From: Achromobacter deleyi
Lineage (GTDB): Bacteria > Pseudomonadota > Gammaproteobacteria > Burkholderiales > Burkholderiaceae_B
Assembly (NCBI RefSeq): GCF_016127315.1
Contig: NZ_CP065997.1
Span: 3,224,001-3,288,000, forward strand
Length of the DNA: 64,000 bases
Reading direction: 5' to 3'
Shown here piece by piece: positions 1 to 11,523 of this stretch. Position 1 is the first letter of the stretch, and each line of letters starts with the position of its first letter. The translations under genes and the position numbers were made by a program. Under the pieces are notes generated by a model. It was given only the letters and a program-made list of their open reading frames with translations, ran no database searches and was not told where the DNA came from.

Positions 1-3141
<3,141 letters not shown>

Positions 3142-3188
3142 TGCTTGGGCGCGCAGAGGGCGCGCCGCAAGTGAAGTGAGGCAAAGGA

Positions 3189-4085
3189 ATGAAGTGGTTC
3201 ATTCTGGCGTTGTTCATCGTGTGCGCCACGGTAGTTCACTACCGTGGCCGCGTCCGGCACAAGTTCACGCGGCAGGCGTTGGATCATTCCACGTTCACGG
3301 CGCCGCTGAACTGCTTCATGTACGCGTTCTCCAGCGTGCCCAACAAGCCCTATCTCGATCTGGACCAGTTCCCGGAGCTGAAGGTCTTGCTGGACCGCTG
3401 CGAGGAAATTCGCGCCGAGGCCGTCAACCTGTACGGGGATGGCCACATCAAGGCCTCGGACAAGTACAACGATGCCGGCTTCAACTCGTTCTTCAAGACG
3501 GGCTGGAAGCGCTTCTACCTGAAGTGGTACGACGCCGACCATCCCTCGGCCGAGGCCCTCTGTCCGGTCACGACCCAGGTGCTGGCGGGCATCCCGACCA
3601 TCAAGGCCGCGATGTTCGCCTCGCTGCCGCCGGGTAGCCGCCTGCCGCGCCACCGGGATCCGTACGCCGGCTCGCTGCGTTTCCACATGGGCCTGATTAC
3701 GCCGAACAGCCCCGACTGCTACATCAACGTCGATGGCCAGGAATACTACTGGCGCGACGGCGAGGCAGTCGTGTTCGACGAGACCTTCATCCATTACGCC
3801 GAAAACAAGACCGACCAGAACCGGATCATCCTGTTCGCGGACGTCGAGCGGCCCATGCGTTACCGCTGGGCCCGGGCGTTCAACCGCGTGGTCGGCGGCT
3901 TCCTGCTGCGCGCGGCGGCCGCGCCCAACCAGGAGGGCGACGCCACCGGCGGTATCAACCGCATCTTCGGCGCGGTGTATGCCGTGCGCCGCTTCGGCAA
4001 GGCGCTCAAGAAGAAGAGCAAGCCGCTGTACTACCTGTCCAAATGGGCGCTGGTGGCTGCGATCTTCGCGCTGATCTTCCTGTAA
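3189..4085 (+). CDS. lpxO: LpxO-type lipid A 2-hydroxylase (aspartyl/asparaginyl beta-hydroxylase family)
   Basis: A 298-residue Fe(II)/2-oxoglutarate dioxygenase-family membrane protein; family members hydroxylate a secondary acyl chain of lipid A at the inner membrane. It has an N-terminal membrane segment (about residues 2-18) and a second hydrophobic segment at the very C terminus. The double-stranded beta-helix core carries the metal and co-substrate motifs LPRHRDPYAGSLRFHMGL and ETFIHYAENKTDQNRIILF. An AAGGA-type ribosome site lies just before the ATG, 47 bases after carB, and a strong terminator follows. Function is by family resemblance; another acyl or peptide substrate is possible. 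Confidence 0.85.
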   Translation: MKWFILALFIVCATVVHYRGRVRHKFTRQALDHSTFTAPLNCFMYAFSSVPNKPYLDLDQFPELKVLLDRCEEIRAEAVNLYGDGHIKASDKYNDAGFNSFFKTGWKRFYLKWYDADHPSAEALCPVTTQVLAGIPTIKAAMFASLPPGSRLPRHRDPYAGSLRFHMGLITPNSPDCYINVDGQEYYWRDGEAVVFDETFIHYAENKTDQNRIILFADVERPMRYRWARAFNRVVGGFLLRAAAAPNQEGDATGGINRIFGAVYAVRRFGKALKKKSKPLYYLSKWALVAAIFALIFL

Positions 4086-4115
4086 GACTCGCGCCGGCGT
4101 TCCTGTAGCATAGCG

Positions 4116-4151
4116 GGCGGAGCCTCTCATCCGGGAGGCTCCGCCTTTTTT
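4116..4151 (+). terminator. Rho-independent terminator after lpxO
   Basis: Perfect 10-bp stem GGCGGAGCCT / AGGCTCCGCC (4116-4125 and 4136-4145) with a 10-base loop, followed by TTTTTT. It ends the carB-lpxO transcript before the SDR gene. Confidence 0.92.
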
Positions 4152-4174
4152 CATCCGACGCGGGGCGAGCCTCC

Positions 4175-4948
4175 ATGGACAGAGTATTCATCACCGGCGC
4201 CAGCAGCGGCCTGGGCCGCGCCCTGGCGCAGCGCTACGCCGCCAGCGGCGCCACGCTCGGCCTGCTGGGCCGGCGCGAGGACGCGCTGCGGGAACTGGCC
4301 GACAGCCTGCCCGGCCAGCATCGCTGCTACGCCGTGGACGTGTGCGACCGCCAGGCGCTGCACGCGGCCGCGCAGGACTTCATTGCGTTCTGCCAGGGGC
4401 GGGTGGACGTGGTCATCGCCAGCGCCGGCATCAGCGCCGGCACCCTGACCGGGCATCACGAGGATTACGAGGTCTTCAAGGCCATCGTCGATACCAACCT
4501 GCTGGCAACCGTGGCGACCTTCGAGCCCTTCGTCGAGCCGATGCGCGCGGCCGGCGGCGGCCGGTTGGTGGGCATCGCCAGCGTCGCCGGCGTGCGCGGC
4601 CTGCCGGGCGCGGGCGCCTACAGCGCCTCCAAGTCGGCGGTGGTGACCTATTGCGAAAGCCTGCGGCTGGAACTGGCGGGCGATGGCATCCGCGTCGTCA
4701 CCATCGCGCCGGGCTACATCAGGACCGCGATGACGGCGCACAACCCGTACAAGATGCCGTTCCTGATGGACGCCGACAAGTTCGCGCAGCGCGCCCAGGC
4801 CGCCATCGGGCACGGCACGTCGTACACCGTGATCCCGTGGCAGATGGGCGTGGTGGCGAAACTGATGCGCCTGCTGCCCAATGCGGTCTACGACCGGCTG
4901 GCGCGCAACGCGCCGCGCAAGCCGCGCAAGTCGGACAAGGCCGGTTGA
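4175..4948 (+). CDS. Short-chain dehydrogenase/reductase (SDR family)
   Basis: A 257-residue classical SDR oxidoreductase using NAD(P)(H). The Rossmann glycine motif TGASSGLG is at residues 7-14, the catalytic Ser lies in IASVAG and the Tyr/Lys in AYSASKSAV, and a cofactor-specificity Arg pair sits in GLLGRRED. The C-terminal third is hydrophobic with a basic tail (RKPRKSDKAG), as in membrane-associated SDRs. The substrate cannot be told. It starts after the lpxO terminator with only a weak ribosome site and ends 4 bases from the convergent phosphatase stop. Confidence 0.9.
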   Translation: MDRVFITGASSGLGRALAQRYAASGATLGLLGRREDALRELADSLPGQHRCYAVDVCDRQALHAAAQDFIAFCQGRVDVVIASAGISAGTLTGHHEDYEVFKAIVDTNLLATVATFEPFVEPMRAAGGGRLVGIASVAGVRGLPGAGAYSASKSAVVTYCESLRLELAGDGIRVVTIAPGYIRTAMTAHNPYKMPFLMDADKFAQRAQAAIGHGTSYTVIPWQMGVVAKLMRLLPNAVYDRLARNAPRKPRKSDKAG

Positions 4949-4952
4949 GCCA

Positions 4953-5597
4953 TCACGGCACGACGTCGTCGCCCACTTCCGTGGCCACGTGGTCCACGTC
5001 GCCCCAATCCAGCACTTCCCACTGGCGGCCGCGCACGCCGACGCGGTTGATGCTGACGTTCAGCAGCGCCGCGTCGCGCGGCGCGTTCAGCGGCACGCCG
5101 CTGGCGTGGCGCCAGATGATGTCCAGCACGCCGCCGTGGGTGAACATCAGGATGCGTTCGCCGTCGTGACGGCTGGCCACGTCGTCGACCGTTGAAATCA
5201 CGCGCGACTGGAACTGGCCCAGCGTCTCGCCGCCATCGAGCGCGCGCAGCGGATCGCGGCTGCGCCAGGCGGCCGCGGCTTCCGGCGCCAGCACGTCGAT
5301 GCGCTCCAGGTCCAGCCCTTCGAGCACGCCGAAGCCGCGCTCGCGGATGCCGGGTTCGACCCGCACGCGCAGGTCCAGCTGTTCGGACACCGGCGTGGCG
5401 GTGGCGTGGGCGCGTTGCAGGTCGCTGCTGTAGATCGCATCGAACGGCGTGCCGCGGGCGTCTTCGCGCAGGCGCGAGGCCAGCAGGCCGGCCTGGTTGC
5501 GGCCGAATTCGTTCAGGGGGATGTCTTGCCAGCCTTGCAGTCGGCGCTGGCGGTTCCAGTCGGTTTCGCCGTGGCGGATGAACCAGATTTCAGTCAT
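4953..5597 (-). CDS. Histidine phosphatase (phosphoglycerate mutase-like) family protein
   Basis: A 214-residue branch-1 histidine phosphatase. The phospho-accepting RHGET motif is at residues 8-12, the second active-site Arg/Glu region is in YSSDLQRAHATA and RERGFGVLEG, and the C-terminal His is in MFTHGGVLDIIWRH. Members dephosphorylate small metabolites (for example the GpmB and CobC types); the substrate is not evident. It lies 45 bases downstream of the LysR gene on the same strand, so it may be co-transcribed, and is convergent with the SDR gene. Confidence 0.88.
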   Translation of the reverse strand: MTEIWFIRHGETDWNRQRRLQGWQDIPLNEFGRNQAGLLASRLREDARGTPFDAIYSSDLQRAHATATPVSEQLDLRVRVEPGIRERGFGVLEGLDLERIDVLAPEAAAAWRSRDPLRALDGGETLGQFQSRVISTVDDVASRHDGERILMFTHGGVLDIIWRHASGVPLNAPRDAALLNVSINRVGVRGRQWEVLDWGDVDHVATEVGDDVVP

Positions 5598-5642
5598 TGG
5601 GGTGTCGATACGGTGGGGAAGGGCGCGCGTGCCGGGTCCGGC

Positions 5643-6551
5643 TCAGAGCGGCTCGGGCGCGACGGGCGCGCGCGGCTTCCAGATGGCTTGAATGATCGAG
5701 CTTAACGCGACCAGCGCGGGCTCGCTAGCGCGTTCATAGGGCAGGATGAATCCCAGCATGGCGTCGGCCCGCGCCTGGCCCCACACCATGAAGTCGCCCG
5801 AGGCCGCGCCGGCCAGCGCGGTTTCCTCGCGCAGCAGCGCGCAACCGGCGCCCGCCCGCACCAGCGCCTCCAGGTTGGCCTGGTCGTCGTTCTGCATGGC
5901 GATGCGCGGCGACAGCCCGTGGCGCTCGAACATGTCGCGCAGCAGCAGGTGGGTATGGCTGCCGGCCGGTCCGTCCAGCCACGGCAATTGCGCCACCTCG
6001 CGCCAGCCGCCGCGCTTGAGCACCGTGGCGTGTTCGGTCGGCAACGCGATGCGGTAGCGCACGCTGCGCAGCGGCAGCCACAGCACGCCGCGCGGCGGAT
6101 GCGCGGCGATGGTCAGCGCCGCCGGCAACCGGCCGGTGCTGACCTGCTCGGCCAGCACCACGGTGGGCTGGATCTGCGTCTTCAATTCGATCAGCGGCAG
6201 CCGCTGCGTGATGGCCGCGGCCAGCTCGCCCAGCCGCAGGAAGTCGGGTTTTTCGCTGGGCAGGCCCAACTCCACCACGCCCTGCAGGCTGCCCTGCAGC
6301 TGCTGCGCCTCGGACTTGAATTGCGCGCCCAGCACCAGCAGCGATTCGGCGGTGGGCAGCAGCATCTCGCCAGCCTTGGCCAGCGCCAGCCGTCCGCCGC
6401 TGCGGTCGAATAGGGCCACCCCCAGGCTCTGTTCGAGCGCCTTGATCTGCGCGGTGACAGCGGGCTGGGTCAGCGACAGCGCTTCGGCGGCCCGCGTCAG
6501 GTTGCCCAGGCGGGCGACCGTGACGAAGGCGCGGATCTGATAGATTTCCAT
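5643..6551 (-). CDS. LysR-family transcriptional regulator
   Basis: A 302-residue LTTR. The N-terminal winged HTH (residues 1-60) contains GNLTRAAEALSLTQPAVTAQI, and a periplasmic-binding-like effector domain fills residues ~90-290. It lies 24 bases downstream of the ABC importer ATPase on the same strand, not in the common divergent arrangement, so it looks like the distal gene of the transporter operon. It may sense the imported substrate or a product, and could act at the palindrome near 10865-10879. Confidence 0.93.
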   Translation of the reverse strand: MEIYQIRAFVTVARLGNLTRAAEALSLTQPAVTAQIKALEQSLGVALFDRSGGRLALAKAGEMLLPTAESLLVLGAQFKSEAQQLQGSLQGVVELGLPSEKPDFLRLGELAAAITQRLPLIELKTQIQPTVVLAEQVSTGRLPAALTIAAHPPRGVLWLPLRSVRYRIALPTEHATVLKRGGWREVAQLPWLDGPAGSHTHLLLRDMFERHGLSPRIAMQNDDQANLEALVRAGAGCALLREETALAGAASGDFMVWGQARADAMLGFILPYERASEPALVALSSIIQAIWKPRAPVAPEPL

Positions 6552-6575
6552 GCCGCCTTTGTAGGGGAAGCGGGC

Positions 6576-7661
6576 TCAGGCGGCAAGCAGCCGCACCTGG
6601 GTCGGTTCCAGCCCGATCGACACCGGCGCGCCCACCGGGAAGGGGGACAGCCCCGCCAGGTGCGACTGGTCGGCCGTCAGGCGCTGTTCGCCGATCTGCA
6701 CCTGGTAGCGGGTGAATTCGCCCAGGAACTCGCTGCTTTCCACCACGCCCGGCAGCCACACGTAGCGCGCGTCGCCCAGCCCGTCGGCCATCTCGATCTG
6801 CACCGTGTGCGGCCGGAAACTGGCCGCCAGGCGCTGCGCCGCCGGCGCCTCGGCCGCCAACGGCAGGTGCAGGTCGCCCACGCCTTCCACCGCCAGCACC
6901 ACGCTGCCGCTGGTGCGCTCGCGCACCTCGCCCTCCAGCACGTTCATGGTGCCGACGAAATTGGCCACGAAACGGTTCACCGGGTAGTCGAACAGCGTGC
7001 TGGGCGCGCCGATCTGCTGCACCACGCCGTGGTCCAGCACCGCCATGCGATCGGCGGTGGTCATGGCCTCTTCCTGGTCGTGGGTGACGAAGATGGTGGT
7101 GATGCCGAGCCGCCGCTGCAGGCTCAGCAGGTCCTGGCGCATCTGCACGCGCAGTTTCTTGTCCAGGTTGGACAGCGGTTCGTCCAGCAGCAGCACCTGC
7201 GGCTCGATCACGATGGTGCGCGCCAGCGCCACGCGCTGCTGCTGGCCGCCGGACAGCTGGTTGGGACGGCGGCGGGCGTATTGAGACAGCCCCACCAGTT
7301 CCAGCGCGGCCTCGACCTTGGCGCGGATCTGCTCGCGTGGCAGCTTGCGTTCGACCAGCCCGAACGCGACGTTGTCCCACACCGTCATGTGCGGCCACAG
7401 CGCGTAGTTCTGGAACACCATGCCGATGTTGCGGTTCCACGGCGGGATGGCGCTGATGTCCTTGCCGTCCACCAGCAACTGCCCGGCGTCCTGCCGGTTG
7501 AAGCCCGCGATCAGGCGCAGCAGGGTGGACTTGCCCGAGCCAGACGGCCCCAGCAGGGCGAAGAACTCGCCCGGTTCGATGTTGATGTTGACGTCCTTGA
7601 GCACTTCCGTCCTGCCGTACGACAGCCGGATGTTGCGGCATTCAACGCTGACTTTCTTCAT
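6576..7661 (-). CDS. ABC importer ATPase (FbpC/PotA type)
   Basis: A 361-residue ATPase energising the adjacent permease. It has Walker A GPSGSGKST, signature [14 protein letters not shown], Walker B VLLLDEPLSNLD and the H-loop in FVTHDQEEAM. A C-terminal TOBE-like domain (about 240-361) is typical of the Fe3+/spermidine/putrescine/AEP group. The start chosen is the ATG at 7661 (MKKVSVECRN), preceded by AAGGGG at a good distance. The reading frame stays open 60 residues further upstream, but that sequence is low-complexity and overlaps the permease gene. Confidence 0.93.
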   Translation of the reverse strand: MKKVSVECRNIRLSYGRTEVLKDVNINIEPGEFFALLGPSGSGKSTLLRLIAGFNRQDAGQLLVDGKDISAIPPWNRNIGMVFQNYALWPHMTVWDNVAFGLVERKLPREQIRAKVEAALELVGLSQYARRRPNQLSGGQQQRVALARTIVIEPQVLLLDEPLSNLDKKLRVQMRQDLLSLQRRLGITTIFVTHDQEEAMTTADRMAVLDHGVVQQIGAPSTLFDYPVNRFVANFVGTMNVLEGEVRERTSGSVVLAVEGVGDLHLPLAAEAPAAQRLAASFRPHTVQIEMADGLGDARYVWLPGVVESSEFLGEFTRYQVQIGEQRLTADQSHLAGLSPFPVGAPVSIGLEPTQVRLLAA

Positions 7662-7677
7662 GTCGATTCCCCTTGAT

Positions 7678-9387
7678 TCAGGCCGTCTCGTCGTGGCGCG
7701 CCGGCCGCTGGCGCGACTGGGCCCGCTCGACCAGCAAGTGCGAGACATACGTGCCGATGGCGACCGCGGCCACCGCCAGCACGCCCAGCGCCGCGCCCGG
7801 GCCGCGGCCCGCCGCGCTCTGCATGTACAGATAGATGCCATAGCTCATCGGCGCCTGGCTGTCCTTGGTGACCAGCATGATGGTGGCCGACAGCTCCACG
7901 GCCGCGGTCACGAAGCTGGTCACGAAGCCGGCCAGCATGCCGCCGGCCATCAGCGGCACCACCACCCGCCGGATGGTGCGCATCCGCGTCGCGCCCAGCG
8001 ATTGCGCCGCTTCCTCGAGCGATACGTTGATCTGCTGCAACGCGGCCACGCACGAACGCAGCGCGTAGGGCAGCCGCCGCACCGAGTACGCGATCATGAT
8101 GATGATCCACGACGAGGTCAGCAGCGTGCCGGTGCCCGGGATCTCCACGCCGCGGAAGGTGCGCAGCAGCCCGATCGCCAGCACGATGCCCGGGATCGCC
8201 AGCGCCGCCGAGGCCAGCAAGTCCAGCCACTGGCGCGCCGGCAGCCGGGTGCGCAGCATCAGGTAGGCGATGGCGGTGCCCAGGATCACGTCCACGCCGG
8301 CCGCCAGGCCGCAATAGAGCAGGGTGTTGGCGATCATGCCCTGCGACTCGCTGAACACCGCGCTGTAGTGCGCCAGCGTGTAGCCGTCGGGCAGCGGCGC
8401 GAAGCTCCACACGCTGGCCAGCGACAGCAGCAGCACGCCCATGTGTGGCGACAGCACCAGCAGCAGCACCAGGGCGATCCAGCCGTACGCCAGCACGCTT
8501 TCGGCCGGGCGCAGCTTGCGCTTCTGGATCGAGTTGCCGCCCTTTTGCAGCGTGGAATAGTCGCGGCCCTTGAGCACCCGCGCCGACAGCCATAGCGCCA
8601 GGATCGAGAAGGCGATCATGATGACGCTGATGACGTAGCCCAGCGGATCCTCCAGCCCCACCTGCGTGATGCGCAGATAGGCCTGCGGCGCCAGCATGTT
8701 GGTGGTGCCCAGCACCAGCGGCGTGCCGAGATCGTCGAACACCTTGACGAACACCAGCGAGGTGCCGGCCACGTAGCCCGGCAGCGCCAGCGGGAAGATC
8801 ACGCGGCGGAACAGCCGGAAGCCGCGCGCGCCCAGGTTGAAGGCGGCTTCTTCCATGGCGCCGTCGATGTTGCGCAGCGCCACCACCAGGTTCATCAGGA
8901 TGAACGGGAAGTAGTGCAGCGCCTCGACGAAGATGACGCCGTTCAGCCCTTCCATGAATGGAATGGTGAAGCCGAACCAGTCGTTCAGCAGCAGGTTGAC
9001 GCTGCCCGAGCGGCCGAAGATCAGCTGCATCGCCACCGCGCCGACGAAGGGCGGCATGATGAGCGGCAGCACGCCCAGCGTCTGGATGATGAGCGCGCCG
9101 CGGAAGTCGAAGCGCACCGTGAAGTACGCCAGCGGCACCGCGATCAGCGAGGCCAGCAGCGCCGACCAGCCCGCCACGTAGAGGCTGTTGAAGAACGCCT
9201 CCAGCATCAGCGGCTGATTGAAGAACGCGCCGAAGTGGCCGATGGTGAAGCCGCCGTCGGCATTGACGAAGGCGCTGTAGAACACCGTGCCCACCGGCAC
9301 GACCAGGAACAGCGCCAGGAAACCCAGCACCAGGAGCGCGGCCAGCACGGGGCCGGCGGGCAGGCGTGAATGGCCCGGAAGATTCAT
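7678..9387 (-). CDS. ABC importer permease, two fused transmembrane domains (FbpB/AfuB-like)
   Basis: A 569-residue inner-membrane permease in which both transmembrane domains are one polypeptide, as in FbpB-type importers. There are about 12 hydrophobic segments. Two EAA coupling loops are seen, MEEAAFNLGARGFRLFRRV in the first half and LEEAAQSLGATRMRTIRRVV in the second. A hydrophilic linker (LKGRDYSTLQKGGNSIQKRK) joins the halves. The gene lies between the binding-protein and ATPase genes with a 16-base gap to the ATPase. The substrate is not defined; ferric iron, 2-aminoethylphosphonate or a polyamine-like solute are possibilities. Confidence 0.92.
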   Translation of the reverse strand: MNLPGHSRLPAGPVLAALLVLGFLALFLVVPVGTVFYSAFVNADGGFTIGHFGAFFNQPLMLEAFFNSLYVAGWSALLASLIAVPLAYFTVRFDFRGALIIQTLGVLPLIMPPFVGAVAMQLIFGRSGSVNLLLNDWFGFTIPFMEGLNGVIFVEALHYFPFILMNLVVALRNIDGAMEEAAFNLGARGFRLFRRVIFPLALPGYVAGTSLVFVKVFDDLGTPLVLGTTNMLAPQAYLRITQVGLEDPLGYVISVIMIAFSILALWLSARVLKGRDYSTLQKGGNSIQKRKLRPAESVLAYGWIALVLLLVLSPHMGVLLLSLASVWSFAPLPDGYTLAHYSAVFSESQGMIANTLLYCGLAAGVDVILGTAIAYLMLRTRLPARQWLDLLASAALAIPGIVLAIGLLRTFRGVEIPGTGTLLTSSWIIIMIAYSVRRLPYALRSCVAALQQINVSLEEAAQSLGATRMRTIRRVVVPLMAGGMLAGFVTSFVTAAVELSATIMLVTKDSQAPMSYGIYLYMQSAAGRGPGAALGVLAVAAVAIGTYVSHLLVERAQSRQRPARHDETA

Positions 9388-9474
9388 CGAGATTCCCGTA
9401 ATGGTTCAAGACAGGCCGCCCGCGGCGGGGCGGCGGCCGGACGGGGCGAGCCCCCCGTCCGGCGCGAGCCGGGC

Positions 9475-10800
9475 TTACAGCGCCGCGGCCTCCCGCGCCA
9501 GCTTCACGGCCTGCTCATAATTGCTCTTGGCCGTGCCGTTCCATTCGCCTTCCAGCTTGGTGATCTGCTGGTTGACCGCGGCGTCCTTCTTGTTGCCGCT
9601 GAAGATCTTCAGGAACTCGGGATCGGCGGCCTGCTTGCCGTCGACCAGCGGTGCCCAGGCCAGCTTGCGGGCCTGCGCCAGCAGTTCGGCCGGCTTGCCG
9701 CTCTTGCCCTTGTCGCCGAGCTTGGCCTCGGCGTCGTAGATCGCCTTGGTCGCCGCCTGCAATTCCTTCAACCGGAACGTGACGGTCTGGTCGTACAGCG
9801 ACTGCACCACGTAGTAGCGCGTCTGCGACAGGTCGGCGTTGAACTGCACCTTGCTGCGGCGCGCGATCTCGGCCGGGTCGGGATAGCCCTGCGGCACCTT
9901 GCCGGCCAGCGCCGAATACGGCAGCACCGGCAGGCGCGAGATCTTCGGCTCCAGCAGCAGTTCCTGGCCCGCCTGGCTGAGCGTGAAGGCGATGAACTTC
10001 TTGCCTTCCTCGGTGTTCTTGGCGCCGTCGATCAGCGCGATGTTGGCCGGCACGATGGCGGTCTCGGAGGGATAGACGAACTCCACCGGGAACTTCGAAT
10101 ACTTGCTCGACAGGCCGAAGAAGTCGATCACCGGCCCCGCGCCGAACTGGCCGTTGTTGACGCCGTCCGGCACGCCGAACGAGCGCTCGGTCACGGCGCT
10201 GCTGTTGCCCGACATGCGCAGCAGCGTGTTCCAGCCGTCGTCCCAGCCTTCGCCCTGCAGGATGGTCTCGACCGTCAGGTGCATGGTGCCCGAGCGCGAC
10301 GGCGAGGTGATGCCGACGTGGCCGAACCAATGCGGCGCCAGCAGGTCTTTCCATTCGACCGGCGCGGGGATCTTGTGCGCCGCGATGTAGCGCGTGTTGT
10401 AGACGATGCCGTAGCCGGCCAGCGCCTGGCCCAGGTACATGCCGCCCGGGTCGTTGATGGGGTAGTTGCCGATCTTGTCCGGCACGTCCTTGTTGGCGAC
10501 GTCCGCCGACTTGGCCAGCAGCTTGTCGCGGCCCAGCACCTCGAAGGCGTCCGGCGCGCTGGCCCAGAACACTTCCGGACGCTGGCCGGCCGGCGTCTCG
10601 CGCACGTAGGCGATGCCGGACACGGTGTTCTTGTTGAGGATTTCCAGCGTGATGCCGGGGTTGGCCTTCTCGAACGCGGTCTTGTAGGCCTGGGTCAAAT
10701 CTTTCGGGAACGACGTGATCACCGTGACGGTGCCCGCCAGGGCGGGGGCGGCGCAGGCGGCCAGCAGCGCCCCTGCAAGGGCTGTGCGCATTGCATGCAT
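9475..10800 (-). CDS. ABC importer periplasmic solute-binding protein
   Basis: A 441-residue exported binding protein. The start chosen is the ATG at 10800 (MHAMRTALAG) because GGAGA sits 6-7 bases upstream; the open frame extends 23 residues further without a ribosome site. A signal peptide ends near APALA. The mature protein begins GTVTVITSFPKDL, as in the Fe3+/AEP/thiamine binding-protein group, and SFGVPDGVNNGQFGAG lies in the central fold. It is about 90 residues longer than the usual ~340; the Lys/Ala-rich helical tail from about residue 350 is extra. First gene of the importer operon, 87 bases before the permease. Confidence 0.9.
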   Translation of the reverse strand: MHAMRTALAGALLAACAAPALAGTVTVITSFPKDLTQAYKTAFEKANPGITLEILNKNTVSGIAYVRETPAGQRPEVFWASAPDAFEVLGRDKLLAKSADVANKDVPDKIGNYPINDPGGMYLGQALAGYGIVYNTRYIAAHKIPAPVEWKDLLAPHWFGHVGITSPSRSGTMHLTVETILQGEGWDDGWNTLLRMSGNSSAVTERSFGVPDGVNNGQFGAGPVIDFFGLSSKYSKFPVEFVYPSETAIVPANIALIDGAKNTEEGKKFIAFTLSQAGQELLLEPKISRLPVLPYSALAGKVPQGYPDPAEIARRSKVQFNADLSQTRYYVVQSLYDQTVTFRLKELQAATKAIYDAEAKLGDKGKSGKPAELLAQARKLAWAPLVDGKQAADPEFLKIFSGNKKDAAVNQQITKLEGEWNGTAKSNYEQAVKLAREAAAL

Positions 10801-10864
10801 GGTTTGTCTCCGTGGTTTTTCGATTTGTCCGGAGACCTTAGCGGCTGCATGCGCCGCCAGTCCA

Positions 10865-10879
10865 ATCACAAATTTTGAT
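10865..10879. promoter_or_regulatory. Near-palindrome upstream of the ABC importer operon, possible LysR site
   Basis: ATCACAAATTTTGAT is a near-perfect inverted repeat containing a T-N11-A core typical of LysR-family boxes. It lies about 65 bases before the start of the binding-protein gene. Assigning it to the LysR at 5643-6551 is inference. Confidence 0.3.
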
Positions 10880-10961
10880 GCGCGCCATCAGTGTGGCGGG
10901 CATTCGGGAGAACCCGCGCGAGCGCGCGGGCCAGGGGCGTACGAGTGGGGCTAGCGGCGGG

Positions 10962-11390
10962 CTACGCCCGGGATGCGGCGCGGGCGGCCGTCTGCGCGGC
11001 CTTGGCCTGCAGTTCCATCACTTTCTGGATCTGGCCCATGACCTGCACGGCCTGGGCGTTCAGTGCCTGGATCTGGGTGGCTTTCTGTTCGGCCGAGGCG
11101 TTGCTGGCGCGCACGCGTTCGATCTGTTCCATGATCCGCTTGAGCTGGCGCTGCAGCTCCTTGATCTGGCGGGTGTAGGAGTCGTCGTTGTCGGACGATT
11201 CGGTTTCCTGGGTCTGGCCGACCTTCATGGCGCCGGCGTTGTTGACGCGGATCTTGCCGTCGGGCGTGACGCTGACGCCCGGATCGCCAGCCTTGGCGTC
11301 CTTGGCTTCCTTGTTGGCCTGGATCTTCTGGGCCCACAGGTCCGCCATGCTGCCGATGCGCGAGGTGCCGCTGATGGAATCGATGGCCAT
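10962..11390 (-). CDS. FlxA-like coiled-coil protein
   Basis: A 142-residue hydrophilic protein without signal or membrane segment. Residues ~70-135 form a heptad-rich coiled coil (TRQIKELQRQLKRIMEQIER, then a Gln/Ala-rich second helix) resembling the FlxA-like family, which is flagellum co-regulated in enterics. The start at 11390 (MAIDSISGTS) is preferred because GGAG lies 6 bases upstream; an open extension to a GTG at 11429 has no ribosome site. A sigma-28-like promoter lies just upstream, which supports a flagellar-regulon link. The exact function is unknown. Confidence 0.6.
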   Translation of the reverse strand: MAIDSISGTSRIGSMADLWAQKIQANKEAKDAKAGDPGVSVTPDGKIRVNNAGAMKVGQTQETESSDNDDSYTRQIKELQRQLKRIMEQIERVRASNASAEQKATQIQALNAQAVQVMGQIQKVMELQAKAAQTAARAASRA

Positions 11391-11430
11391 GGAAGTCTCC
11401 GGGGCAGAAGGATTGACTGGGGTTTCCACT

Positions 11431-11457
11431 AATACGGCATTCCGGCGGGGAACTTAA
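11431..11457 (-). promoter_or_regulatory. Candidate sigma-28 (FliA) promoter of the FlxA-like gene
   Basis: On the minus strand TTAAGTTC, 11 bases, then GCCGTATT, compared with the consensus TAAAGTTT-N11-GCCGATAA. The -35 half matches 6 of 8 and the GCCG core of the -10 is intact. It predicts a start about 35 bases before the gene. Confidence 0.5.
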
Positions 11458-11523
11458 GTTGCCGCCCGTTCCCGGCCCCCTTTACACTGGCGCCCGCTCA
11501 TACCAATCACTCCCGGGGATTCC

